Shown: positions 7,957 through 14,737 of the stretch, piece after piece | Layout: each line of letters begins with the position of its first letter | Numbering within the stretch: position 1 is the first letter of the stretch | Assembly: GCA_041190985.1 (NCBI GenBank) | Contig: JBEEPT010000009.1 | Location: forward strand, 1 to 25,340 | Direction of reading: 5' to 3' | Origin: Malikia sp041190985 | GTDB lineage: Bacteria; Pseudomonadota; Gammaproteobacteria; Burkholderiales; Burkholderiaceae_C | DNA length: 25,340 nucleotides | Notes under the pieces: generated by a model | Database searches by the model: none | Seen by the model: the letters and a program-made list of their open reading frames with translations, nothing else | What the model was told of the DNA's origin: nothing | Program-made: the position numbers and the translations under genes

Positions 7957-7979
7957 GCAACTAAGTTTTTATTCGTTCC
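7957..7979 (+). promoter_or_regulatory. Sulfur-promoter box A upstream of sbp
   Basis: The 130-base gap 7911-8040 is strikingly AT-rich for this genome. It carries GCAACT at 7957-7962 and then GTTTTTATTCGTTCC at 7965-7979. The block matches box B before ssuE at 20 of 23 positions without gaps, and its second half resembles box C before the SsuA-like gene. A CysB-type activator site or a core promoter element is the natural reading; the CysB-type gene is the second gene of this transcript. Confidence 0.6.
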
Positions 7980-7991
7980 GGTTTTCAGGAA

Positions 7992-8033
7992 TTCCTTCGA
8001 TCATCGACTTCGACGCAACCCGAATCGAAGGAA
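7992..8033 (+). promoter_or_regulatory. Leader inverted repeat covering the sbp ribosome site
   Basis: TTCCTTCGAT (7992-8001) and ATCGAAGGAA (8024-8033) are perfectly complementary over 10 bp with a 22-base loop. The second arm contains the Shine-Dalgarno AAGGAA, seven bases before the ATG at 8041. If transcribed, the hairpin would hide the ribosome site. Confidence 0.5.
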
Positions 8034-8040
8034 CATCCTC

Positions 8041-9057
8041 ATGCAAGCACGCCGCCGCTGGATCCAGCAAGCACTCGCCGCCGCCGCGCTGGCCGCCGCC
8101 GGACTGGGGTCGGCCCAGGCCCAGGGCAAGGTCGAGCTGCTCAACGTCTCCTACGACCCGACCCGCGAGCTCTACGTCGAGTTCAACGCCGCCTTCGCCA
8201 GGCACTGGAAGTCCAGGACCGGCCAGGACGTCAGCGTCAAGCAGTCGCACGGCGGCTCCGGCAAGCAGGCCCGCTCCATCATCGACGGCCTGGACGCCGA
8301 CGTCGCGACGCTGGCGCTGGCCGGCGACACCGACGCGCTGCACGCCAACGGCCGGCTGATCCCGCAGGACTGGCAGAAGCGCCTGCCGCACAACAGCTCG
8401 CCCTACAGCTCGACCATCGTGCTGGTGGTGCGCGAGGGCAACCCCAAGGGCATCAAGGACTGGGACGACCTGGTCAAGCCCGGCATCAAGGTCATCACGC
8501 CCAACCCCAAGACCTCGGGCGGCGCGCGCTGGAACTATCTGGCCGCCTGGGAGTTCGCCAAGCGCCAGTACGGCAGCGAGGACAAGGCGCGCGAATTCGT
8601 CAGGAGGCTGTACGAGAACGTGCCGGTGCTCGACACCGGCGCGCGTGGCTCGACCATCAGCTTCGCCCAGCGCAACCAGGGTGATGTGCTGCTGGCCTGG
8701 GAGAACGAGGCCTATCTGCTCGAGAAGGAGTTCTCCGCCAAGTTCGACGTCGTCTACCCGTCCCTGAGCGTGCTGGCCGAGCCCGCCGTGACCATGGTCG
8801 ACAAGAACGTCGACCGCAAGGGTACGCGCCAGGTGGCCGAGGCCTATCTGAATTACCTCTACAGCGACGAGGGCCAGGAGATCGCCGCCAGGAACTTCTA
8901 CCGTCCGATCTCGCCCAAGGTGCAGGCCAGGTACGCCAGGCAGTTCCCCAAGCTGAACCTGTTCACCATCGACCAGGCCTTCGGCGGCTGGGGCAAGGCC
9001 AGCCGGGCGCATTTCGCCGACGGTGCCAGCTTCGACCAGATCTACAGCAAGAAATGA
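8041..9057 (+). CDS. sbp: Sulfate/thiosulfate ABC transporter periplasmic binding protein (first copy)
   Basis: The 338-residue product begins with a Sec signal peptide (ending SAQAQ, about residue 28). It then shows the Sbp/CysP signatures LLNVSYDPTRELYVEFNAAF, VKQSHGGSGKQARSIIDGLDADV, KGIKDWDDLVKPGI and the closing LFTIDQAFGGW. Sbp binds sulfate, CysP thiosulfate; this family split is not settled here. The start at 8041 has an AAGGAA ribosome site. The next gene, a CysB-type regulator, overlaps its stop codon by ATGA. It lacks its own permease genes and could use the CysTWA proteins encoded at the other end of the window, where a paralogue (21819-22817) sits. The two copies share an identical 51-base stretch. 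Confidence 0.93.
   Translation: MQARRRWIQQALAAAALAAAGLGSAQAQGKVELLNVSYDPTRELYVEFNAAFARHWKSRTGQDVSVKQSHGGSGKQARSIIDGLDADVATLALAGDTDALHANGRLIPQDWQKRLPHNSSPYSSTIVLVVREGNPKGIKDWDDLVKPGIKVITPNPKTSGGARWNYLAAWEFAKRQYGSEDKAREFVRRLYENVPVLDTGARGSTISFAQRNQGDVLLAWENEAYLLEKEFSAKFDVVYPSLSVLAEPAVTMVDKNVDRKGTRQVAEAYLNYLYSDEGQEIAARNFYRPISPKVQARYARQFPKLNLFTIDQAFGGWGKASRAHFADGASFDQIYSKK
8437..8487 (+). repeat. 51-bp direct repeat, copy 1 (inside first sbp)
   Basis: Bases 8437-8487 are identical to 22191-22241. Both encode GNPKGIKDWDDLVKPGI. The two genes differ at many silent sites elsewhere, so a 51-base perfect run stands out. The copies are in direct orientation about 13.75 kb apart and bracket most of the sulfur cluster. 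Confidence 0.9.
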
Positions 9058-9980
9058 ACTTCCAGCAACTCAGATCCGTGCGCGAGGCGGTGCGCTGCGG
9101 CTTCAACCTGACCGAGGTGGCTGCCGCGCTGCATACCTCGCAGCCCGGCGTCAGCCGCCAGGTGCGCGAGCTCGAGGAGGAGCTCGGCGTCGAGCTCTTC
9201 GTGCGCTCGGGCAAGCGCCTGCTGGGCCTGACCAGCGCCGGCCAGGCCTTGCTGCCCATCATCGAGCGCGTGCTGCTCGACGCCGACAGCCTCAGGCGCG
9301 CCGGCCAGGAGCTGCAGGGGCGGGAGGAGGGCAGGCTGTCGGTCGCGGCCACCCACTCGCAGGCGCGCTACGCGCTGCCGCACGCGGTGCGCGACTTCCG
9401 CCAGCGCTGGCCGCGCGTGACGCTGCACCTGCACCAGGGCAGCCCGAAGCAGGTGGCCGAGATGCTGATCTCGGGCGAGGCCGACATCGGCATCGCGACC
9501 GAGGCGCTCGCCGGCTACGACCAGCTGGTCACCTTGCCCTGCTACCGCTGGAGCCACAGCGTCGTGCTGCCGCACGGCCACCCGCTGCTGGCGCTCGGCC
9601 GCGAGCTCGCGCTGCAGGACCTGGTCCAGTATCCGATCATCACCTACGAGGTTGGCTACACCGGGAGATCGCACATCGACGCGGCCTTCGCCGCCGCCGG
9701 GCTGCAGCCCGAGGTGGTGCTGACCGCGATGGACGCCGACGTGATCAAGACCTATGTCGAGCTCGAGATGGGCGTCGGCATCGTGGCCTCGATCGCCATC
9801 GACGAGGAGCGCGACCGCCACCTGCGCGCGATCGACGCCGGCCACCTGTTCCAGGTCAACGTCACCCGGCTGGGGATGCGGCGCGACCTCTGGCTGCCGG
9901 GCTACGCCTTCGGCTTCATCGAGACCTTCGTGCCGACGCTGACGCGCGACGTCGTGCTCGGCGCCTTCGGCCAGGGCTGA
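9054..9980 (+). CDS. CysB/Cbl/SsuR-type LysR transcriptional regulator
   Basis: The 308-residue protein opens with the CysB-family start MNFQQLRSVREAVRCGFNLTEVA and a winged helix-turn-helix (LTEVAAALHTSQPGVSRQVRELE, residues 19-41). The effector domain begins near residue 90. The anion-site segment ATHSQARYALP places Thr100 and Ser102 where E. coli CysB has Thr100 and Thr102, followed by the QGSPKQVAEML segment typical of CysB/Cbl. These proteins activate sulfate, sulfonate and sulfate-ester genes and respond to N-acetylserine, O-acetylserine, sulfate or APS. Its ATG overlaps the sbp stop (ATGA), so regulator and binding protein are made together, which allows autoregulation through box A. 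Whether it is CysB, Cbl or SsuR is not decided by sequence alone. Confidence 0.92.
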   Translation: MNFQQLRSVREAVRCGFNLTEVAAALHTSQPGVSRQVRELEEELGVELFVRSGKRLLGLTSAGQALLPIIERVLLDADSLRRAGQELQGREEGRLSVAATHSQARYALPHAVRDFRQRWPRVTLHLHQGSPKQVAEMLISGEADIGIATEALAGYDQLVTLPCYRWSHSVVLPHGHPLLALGRELALQDLVQYPIITYEVGYTGRSHIDAAFAAAGLQPEVVLTAMDADVIKTYVELEMGVGIVASIAIDEERDRHLRAIDAGHLFQVNVTRLGMRRDLWLPGYAFGFIETFVPTLTRDVVLGAFGQG

Positions 9981-10022
9981 GGCCGGCGCACGCGGGCCGG
10001 GCTGCGGGGCCGGGCGGTTGGC

Positions 10023-10889
10023 TCAGGCGCCGGTCGCCACGGGCCGCCCCGGCGTGCGGCTCCACTCGCTCCAGCTGCCGGCGTAGAGCCGCGCGCCGGG
10101 CAGGCCCGCCAGCTCCAGCGCCACCAGGTTGGGCACCGCGCTCACGCCGCTGCCGCAGTAGACCACGGTGGCGGCCGGGTCGCGCCCGCCCAGCAGCGAC
10201 TCGAATTCGGCGCGCAGCTGCGCCGCCGGCTTGAAGCGGCCGTCGCTCGCGAAATTCTCGGTAAAGGGGCGATTCAGCGCGCCCGGAATATGGCCAGCGG
10301 CCGGGTCCAGCGGCTCGACCTCGCCGCGAAAGCGCGGCCCGGCGCGCGAGTCGATCACGCACTGGCCCGGGCGGTCGTGCAGCGCGAACATCTCGTCGCT
10401 GCCCACCAGTCCGACCAGCGGTTCGGCCAGCTCGAAGTCGCCCGTCTGTAGGCATGTCGCAGGAGCGCCGGATTCCAGCGCCGCTCCGGCCTGCTCCCAG
10501 GCCTGCAGGCCGCCGTCGAGGATCGCGACCGCGTCGTGGCCGGCCCATTTCAGCAGCCACCAGAGCCGGCCGCAGAAGTTGTTGCCGTTGCGGTCGTAGA
10601 CCACCGCCTGCATGCCTTGCCGCAGGCCGACGCTGCGCAGCCAGTCGCGCAGCCGCTCCCGGCTCGGCAGCGGATGGCGGCCGCCGCTTTGCGCCTCGGC
10701 GGCGCCATGCGCGCTCAGGTGCTCGTCGAGGTGGGCCAGCACGGCGCCCGGGATGTGCCGGTCGGCAAACATGGCGCGCGCGGCGCCCGGGTTCATGAGG
10801 TCGAAGCTGCAGTCGAAGACCCGGTGGGGAATGCCCCTGGCGGCGAGGTCTTGCAGCTCGGCAACGGTGATGAGGTGGGTGTAGGCCAT
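10023..10889 (-). CDS. sseA: Two-domain rhodanese, 3-mercaptopyruvate/thiosulfate sulfurtransferase
   Basis: The 288-residue product has two rhodanese domains. The inactive N-terminal one includes RVFDCSFDLMNPGAARAMF, HIPGAV and VVYDRNGNNFCGRLWWLLKWAGH. The catalytic C-terminal one includes VIDSRAGPRFRGE, GHIPGALNRPF and the active-site loop CGSGVSA with Cys245. A CGSG(V/T) loop is characteristic of 3-mercaptopyruvate sulfurtransferases, whereas thiosulfate sulfurtransferases usually have CRKG-like loops. It moves a sulfane sulfur from mercaptopyruvate to thiols, cyanide or sulfite in the cytoplasm. The start at 10889 is preceded by GAGGA. It is convergent with the CysB-type gene, 42 bases away, and its place inside the sulfur cluster is consistent with a sulfur-salvage role. 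Confidence 0.88.
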   Translation of the reverse strand: MAYTHLITVAELQDLAARGIPHRVFDCSFDLMNPGAARAMFADRHIPGAVLAHLDEHLSAHGAAEAQSGGRHPLPSRERLRDWLRSVGLRQGMQAVVYDRNGNNFCGRLWWLLKWAGHDAVAILDGGLQAWEQAGAALESGAPATCLQTGDFELAEPLVGLVGSDEMFALHDRPGQCVIDSRAGPRFRGEVEPLDPAAGHIPGALNRPFTENFASDGRFKPAAQLRAEFESLLGGRDPAATVVYCGSGVSAVPNLVALELAGLPGARLYAGSWSEWSRTPGRPVATGA

Positions 10890-10997
10890 GTGGGTCCTCG
10901 TTTTCGGGGGAAATCCGGACTGTCCTGTCGGCGGGCGCAGGCGAAGCTCTTGCCGGGGTTCATGATGTTGGCGGGGGCTGCGTCTGCTTGGGCGCCT

Positions 10998-11236
10998 TCA
11001 TATCAATGCCACGGCATCCTCGGCGCGTTCGAGTTCGCAGAGGTCTTCGGGATCGATCAGCGTCAGGATGCGGAAGCTGCCGTCGCTGCAGTGGCCGATC
11101 AGCATGGACGACAGTATCTGCGATACGGCCGTTATCCGGTGCCCGTCCGCTCGAGGTCCAGGCCGTCAAACTCGACACCGAGGTCCTTGACCCGGGCGAT
11201 CCTTCTCCCGGGCGCCGGCTGCGAGTCGTCGCGCGA
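10998..11236 (-). pseudogene. Frameshifted remnant of an unrecognised gene
   Basis: The 488-base gap 10890-11377 has no intact gene. On the minus strand, from about 11236, a frame encodes GRRIARVKDLGVEFDGLDL, then ERTGTG, and stops at TAA (11134-11132). In a frame shifted by one base, the sequence continues as HRITAVSQILSSMLIGHC, then SDGSFRILTLIDPEDLCELE, to a TGA at 11000-10998. An ATG at 11105 would give a free-standing 35-residue ORF. Both halves look like genuine protein sequence and join exactly at the shift, so a single gene broken by an indel is the best reading. I do not recognise the family. Confidence 0.4.
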
Positions 11237-11269
11237 GCTGGCCCGCCCGGGAATGCGAATCAGGAATAA

Positions 11270-11292
11270 GCAACTGAGTTTTTCTTAGTTCC
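11270..11292 (+). promoter_or_regulatory. Sulfur-promoter box B upstream of ssuE
   Basis: GCAACT (11270-11275) followed by GTTTTTCTTAGTTCC (11278-11292) matches box A at 20 of 23 positions. GGAATAA lies directly upstream. Being present before both sbp and ssuE, and partly before the SsuA-like gene, it is a good candidate for the binding site of the CysB-type regulator or for a shared promoter element. Confidence 0.6.
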
Positions 11293-11372
11293 TGTCGCAG
11301 GGGGATCGCTTCATCATCAAGGCATTCGCTGGATCGAAGCCACGATCCCCCTGAACCGATACCGATAGGAAC
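11288..11372 (+). promoter_or_regulatory. Long leader hairpin between box B and ssuE, enclosing the ribosome site
   Basis: The inner stem is CAGGGGGATCG (11298-11308) with CGATCCCCCTG (11343-11353), 11 bp perfect, extended by CTTC (11309-11312) with GAAG (11336-11339) past a 3-base bulge. The outer stem is GTTCCTGTCG (11288-11297) with CGATAGGAAC (11363-11372), ten pairs including one G-U. The outer right arm contains the Shine-Dalgarno AGGA, seven bases before the ATG. The left arm begins inside box B. Confidence 0.55.
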
Positions 11373-11377
11373 CCTCC

Positions 11378-11974
11378 ATGTCAGTGCTACTTGTAGCGGG
11401 CAGCCCCTCCGAGCATTCGCGCTCGGCTGCGCTGCTCGAGGCGGTGCAGCAGCGCCTCGAGCAGCAGGCGGGCACCCGCCGCCTCTATATCGACCGCGTG
11501 CAGATCCGCGACCTGTCGCCGCAGGCGCTGCTGCTGGCCGACTGGAACCATGCCAGCGTCAAGCGCGCCATCGCCCAGGTCGAGGCGGCCAGCGCGCTGG
11601 TCATCGCCACGCCGGTCTACAAGGCCGCCTACAGCGGCGTGCTCAAGGTCTTTCTCGACCTGCTGCCGCAGACCGCGCTCAAGGGCAAGGTGGTGCTGCC
11701 GCTGGCCACCGGCGGCAGTCCGCACCACATGCTGGCGCTGGACTACGCGCTGCGTCCGGTGCTGCAGTCGCTCGGCGCCAGGCACATCCTGCCCGGCGTC
11801 TACGCCTCCGACAGCCAGATCCCCAAGGACGAGGCCGGCCGCTACCAGATCGGCGACGAGATCCAGGGCCGGCTCGACGACGCCGTCTCCGCCCTGGTCA
11901 ACGACGGGCTGCGCCTGCCGGCCAGGACCGGCTTCGATCCCGTGCCTTTCGAGTCCGTGCAGTACAGCGTCTGA
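11378..11974 (+). CDS. ssuE: NADPH-dependent FMN reductase SsuE
   Basis: The 198-residue flavodoxin-fold enzyme reduces FMN for a two-component monooxygenase that desulfonates alkanesulfonates. The FMN-phosphate loop GSPSEHSRS (8-16) and the PVYKAAYSGVLKVFLDLLP segment (79-97) are SsuE features, as is GGSPHHMLALDYALRPVL (112-129). Tyr123 lies where E. coli SsuE has Tyr118, the residue of its pi-helix that tunes flavin transfer. Length matches the family (about 190). The gene is followed after 34 bases by ssuF. No canonical SsuD (about 380 residues) is encoded here; the NtaA-type monooxygenase at 12368-13720 is the nearest possible partner. The upstream box B and leader hairpin suggest sulfur-responsive control. 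Confidence 0.92.
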   Translation: MSVLLVAGSPSEHSRSAALLEAVQQRLEQQAGTRRLYIDRVQIRDLSPQALLLADWNHASVKRAIAQVEAASALVIATPVYKAAYSGVLKVFLDLLPQTALKGKVVLPLATGGSPHHMLALDYALRPVLQSLGARHILPGVYASDSQIPKDEAGRYQIGDEIQGRLDDAVSALVNDGLRLPARTGFDPVPFESVQYSV

Positions 11975-12008
11975 ATCTTTTTTTCATCCACTTTTCAGGA
12001 GAACACCC

Positions 12009-12224
12009 ATGTCCATCCAAGCCATCAACGTCCGCAACCAGTTCAAGGGCAAGGTCAAGGAGATCATCCGCGGCGACGTCGTCTCGGAAATCGACGTCGA
12101 GACCCCCTGGGGCATCGTGACCTCGGTCATCACCACCCGCTCGGTCGACGCGCTCGAGCTCAAGGTCGGCTCCGAGGTCGTGGCTCTGGTCAAGTCGACC
12201 GAGGTGTCGCTGGCCAAGCTGTGA
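12009..12224 (+). CDS. ssuF: SsuF-like TOBE/Mop molybdopterin-binding-type small protein
   Basis: The 71-residue protein is a single Mop/TOBE domain: NVRNQFKGKVKEIIRGDVVSE, then VTSVITTRSVDALELKVGSEV and ALVKSTEVSLAKL. This is the layout of molbindins, which bind molybdate or other oxyanions as oligomers. In Pseudomonas putida the ssu operon ends with ssuF, a gene of this type needed for growth on sulfonates, and its place after ssuE here matches. A CAGGAGA ribosome site precedes the ATG. Its ligand and precise role are unknown in the family. A terminator follows 35 bases downstream. Confidence 0.88.
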   Translation: MSIQAINVRNQFKGKVKEIIRGDVVSEIDVETPWGIVTSVITTRSVDALELKVGSEVVALVKSTEVSLAKL

Positions 12225-12258
12225 CCGATGCGGCGCCTCCGGGCGCCATCAAGAGCGC

Positions 12259-12282
12259 AAGCCCTCCAGCGGAGGGCTTTCT
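12259..12282 (+). terminator. Rho-independent terminator of ssuEF
   Basis: AAGCCCTCC (12259-12267) pairs with GGAGGGCTT (12271-12279) around an AGC loop, followed by a TTTCTT-type tract. It lies 34 bases after the ssuF stop. Confidence 0.85.
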
Positions 12283-12306
12283 TGCATCTGGGCCGGGCAT
12301 TGCGGG

Positions 12307-12340
12307 AAAAAAAGAACCCCGACCACGCGATGGGCCGGGG
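12307..12340 (-). terminator. Terminator of the minus-strand monooxygenase operon
   Basis: Read on the minus strand, CCCCG (12340-12336) pairs with CGGGG (12321-12317), with a short inner CCA/TGG pairing, and is followed by TTC and seven T residues (12313-12307). It lies about 27 bases after the monooxygenase stop and, with the plus-strand hairpin at 12259, separates the two convergent operons. Confidence 0.65.
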
Positions 12341-12367
12341 CACAAGTCGCTGGAGGAGTCGGCTCGA

Positions 12368-13720
12368 TCAGGCCGCCTGCTCCAGCGGAGCCACATGGCG
12401 GCTGGCCGGGCGTTCCAGGCCCAGGTTCTCGCGCAGGGTACGGCCCTCGTATTCGGTGCGGAACAGGCCGCGCTTCTGCAGTTCCGGAATCACCAGCTCG
12501 ACGAAGTCGTCCAGCGAGGCGGGCAGCACCGGCGGCATCACGTTGAAGCCGTCGGCGGCACCCTGCTCGAACCACTCCTGCATCCGGTCGGCAATCGTCT
12601 GCGGCGTGCCGACCACGACCCAGTGGCCGCGCGCGCCGGCCAGGTACTCGTAGAGCTGGCGCACGGTGTAGCGCTCGCGCCGCGCCAGCTCCAGCACCAC
12701 ATGGGCGCGGCTGTTGACGCCCGGGGGCGGCTCGGGGATGTAGGGCGGCGGCGCGTCCAGGTCCCAGCGGCCCAGGTCCTCGCCGGGCCAGAACGGCGCC
12801 AGCGTCGCCAAGCCGACCGAGGGGTGGATCAGCGCCTGCAGCTCGGCCCACTTGGCTTGCGCCTCGGCCTCGGTGCGCCCGACCACCGGCGAGATGCCGG
12901 GCAGCACCAGCAGCTGCCCGGGGCGGCGGCCGTATTTGGCCAGCCGGCCCTTGACGTCGCGGTAGAAGGCCTGCGCCTCGGCCAGGCTGGTCCAGGCGGT
13001 GAAGATGGCCTCTGCGCTGGCGGCGGCGAGCTCCTTGCCGTCCTCGGACGAGCCGGCCTGCACGATCACCGGATGGCCCTGGGGCGGGCGCTCGATGTTG
13101 AGCGGCCCCCTGACCTTGAGGAAGCGGCCGACATGGTCGAGCTGGTGCAGCTTGTCGGGGTCGAGGTAGACGCCCGAGGCCTTGTCGCGCCGCAGCGCAT
13201 CGTCGTCGAAGCTGTCCCACAGGCCCTTGACCACGTCGACGAACTCGTGCGCGCGCTGGTAGCGCGTGGCCGGGTCCGGGTGTGCGTCGAGGCCGAAATT
13301 GCCGTGCACGCCCTCGGCGCTGGTCGTGACCACGTTCCAGGCCGCGCGGCCCTTGCTGATGTGGTCGAGCGAGGCGAACTTGCGCGCCAGCAGGTAGGGG
13401 TCCTCGTAGGTGGTGGAGGCGGTGGCGACGAAGCCGATGTGCTTGGTCACCGCCGACAGCGCGGCCCAGAGCGTGACCGGCTCGAAGTGCGACAGCCGGC
13501 CCTGGCGGCTGAGCGACTCGCGGTCGCCCTGGTGCCAGAGCCCCGGGCTGTCGGCGACGAAGACCTGGTCGAACAGGCCGCGCTCGGCCGTCTGCGCGAG
13601 CTCGATGTAGTGGTCGATGTTCACGCCGGCGTCGGCCTGCGCGTCCGGATGGCGCCAGGCGGCGATGTGGTGGCCGGTGGCCATGATGAAGGCGCCGAGG
13701 CGCAGCTTGCGTTGCGTCAT
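12368..13720 (-). CDS. NtaA/SnaA/DszA-family FMNH2-dependent monooxygenase
   Basis: The 450-residue product is a bacterial-luciferase-like TIM-barrel flavoenzyme of the nitrilotriacetate/pristinamycin/dibenzothiophene-sulfone monooxygenase group. Diagnostic parts are LRLGAFIMATGHHIAAWRHP at the start, RGLFDQVFVADSP, TKHIGFVATASTTYEDPYLLARKFASLDHIS, GRAAWNVVTTS and HPVIVQAGSSEDGKELAA. It is longer than SsuD (about 380). Such enzymes take FMNH2 from a separate reductase, and SsuE next door is the obvious donor. In sulfur-starvation clusters these enzymes oxygenate sulfones or other organosulfur compounds to release sulfite; the substrate here is not known. GGGAGAA precedes the ATG. It lies 25 bases after the TauD-like gene, so the two form one operon. 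Confidence 0.9.
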   Translation of the reverse strand: MTQRKLRLGAFIMATGHHIAAWRHPDAQADAGVNIDHYIELAQTAERGLFDQVFVADSPGLWHQGDRESLSRQGRLSHFEPVTLWAALSAVTKHIGFVATASTTYEDPYLLARKFASLDHISKGRAAWNVVTTSAEGVHGNFGLDAHPDPATRYQRAHEFVDVVKGLWDSFDDDALRRDKASGVYLDPDKLHQLDHVGRFLKVRGPLNIERPPQGHPVIVQAGSSEDGKELAAASAEAIFTAWTSLAEAQAFYRDVKGRLAKYGRRPGQLLVLPGISPVVGRTEAEAQAKWAELQALIHPSVGLATLAPFWPGEDLGRWDLDAPPPYIPEPPPGVNSRAHVVLELARRERYTVRQLYEYLAGARGHWVVVGTPQTIADRMQEWFEQGAADGFNVMPPVLPASLDDFVELVIPELQKRGLFRTEYEGRTLRENLGLERPASRHVAPLEQAA

Positions 13721-13745
13721 TGCTGTTTCTCCCGGGTTATGGCGT

Positions 13746-14615
13746 TCAGAACGCCTGCTCGGCGGTGAAGGTGATGCGGTGCAGCAAGCGCTGCGCCGGG
13801 AAGTAGTCGCCGACCGCGTAGTGCTGGGTCGAGCGGTTGTCCCAGACCGCCAGCGTGCCTGCCTGCCAGCGCAGCCGGGCCTGGAATTCGGGCACCTGGG
13901 CCAGGTCGAACAGCGGGGTCAGCAGCGCGTCGCTTTGCGCGCGCGGCAGGCCCTTGATGCGGCTCGTGAAGGTCGGGTTGACGTAGAGGATCTTCCGGCC
14001 CGTGAGCGGGTGCACGCGCACCACCGGATGCTCGACCGGCGGGTACTTGGCGCGCGCCTCGCGCAGCTGCTCGCCGCTGGCGTCCTTGTGCAGCAGGTAT
14101 TCGGTCCAGTTGCTGATCTCCCAGCTGTGCACCGCGGTCAGCGTCTCGAGGTAGGCCTGGAAGGCGGGCGGCAGGCTGGCGTAGGCCCGGGTCAGGCTGG
14201 CCCAGATCGTGTCGCCGCCGCTGGCCGGTATCACCTGGGCGTAGAGGCTGGTGCCGACCGGCGGATTGTCGCGCCAGGTGATGTCGGCATGCCAGTTGCC
14301 GGCCGCCCTGGGACGCTCGGCCGTGCTCTCGACGATCTCGATCTCGGGCTGGTCGGCCAGCCGCGGGAAGAAGGCCTTGACCTCGGCGACGTTGCCGAAC
14401 AGGCGGCTGAACTCGACCTGCTGCGCCGGCGTGAGCTGCTGGTCGCGGAAAAAGATCACTTCGTGCTCGGCCAGCGCACGGCGCAGTTCGGCCTGCGTCG
14501 TCCCGTCGAGCGGCTGGCTCAGGTCCAGGCCGTGGATGGTGGCGCCGATGGTCGGGGTGTAGGGTTCGGCCACGAAGCGGGTGTAGGGGCCGGCGAGGTC
14601 GTTGAGCTTGGACAT
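13746..14615 (-). CDS. TauD/AtsK-type Fe(II)/2-oxoglutarate-dependent dioxygenase
   Basis: From the ATG at 14615 the product is 289 residues. The iron triad is His109 and Asp111 (GNWHADITW) plus His265 (STQHYAV). Arg276 and Arg280 (AQRLLHR) sit where 2-oxoglutarate is anchored. All lie ten residues after their E. coli TauD counterparts (99, 101, 255, 266, 270), so the fold is kept throughout. TauD cleaves taurine and AtsK cleaves alkyl sulfates to release sulfite or sulfate, with an aldehyde. PASGGDTIWA and EHPVVRVHPLTG are common to both. The substrate is undecided; the adjacent importer and sulfatase gene would suit either. It leads the minus-strand operon with the monooxygenase and is divergent from the SsuA-like gene. 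Confidence 0.9.
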   Translation of the reverse strand: MSKLNDLAGPYTRFVAEPYTPTIGATIHGLDLSQPLDGTTQAELRRALAEHEVIFFRDQQLTPAQQVEFSRLFGNVAEVKAFFPRLADQPEIEIVESTAERPRAAGNWHADITWRDNPPVGTSLYAQVIPASGGDTIWASLTRAYASLPPAFQAYLETLTAVHSWEISNWTEYLLHKDASGEQLREARAKYPPVEHPVVRVHPLTGRKILYVNPTFTSRIKGLPRAQSDALLTPLFDLAQVPEFQARLRWQAGTLAVWDNRSTQHYAVGDYFPAQRLLHRITFTAEQAF

Positions 14616-14621
14616 CTGGTT

Positions 14622-14628
14622 TCTCCTT
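14622..14628 (-). promoter_or_regulatory. Shine-Dalgarno that fixes the TauD-like start
   Basis: The minus strand reads AAGGAGA six bases before the ATG at 14615. An earlier in-frame ATG at 14657 would add 14 residues that include no family features and has no such site. Confidence 0.8.
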
Positions 14629-14702
14629 GAAGGTCCGGTGGTTGTGACGTCTTTCAATTTATGGGTGTTGATGCCGCAAGGCTACGAAGGAAATCGCATA
14701 TC

Positions 14703-14720
14703 GATATCGGGTGCGATATC
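14703..14720. promoter_or_regulatory. Palindrome GATATCG-N4-CGATATC in the divergent tauD/ssuA promoter region
   Basis: GATATCG (14703-14709) and CGATATC (14714-14720) form a perfect 7-bp dyad with a GGTG centre, 88-105 bases upstream of the TauD-like start. It lies in the 232-base AT-rich divergent region 14616-14847. Probably an operator, but the bound factor is unknown. Confidence 0.4.
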
Positions 14721-14737
14721 CAGAAATCTAGCAAGGT

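Noticed and set aside
9981..10022. Terminator between the CysB-type gene and the sulfurtransferase gene
   Set aside because: The 42-base convergent gap is GC-rich with possible short stems but no T-run on either strand.
12221..13768. Plus-strand ORF of 515 codons
   Set aside because: It is the antisense shadow of the flavin monooxygenase, whose own frame shows clear family motifs; it also runs through both terminators.
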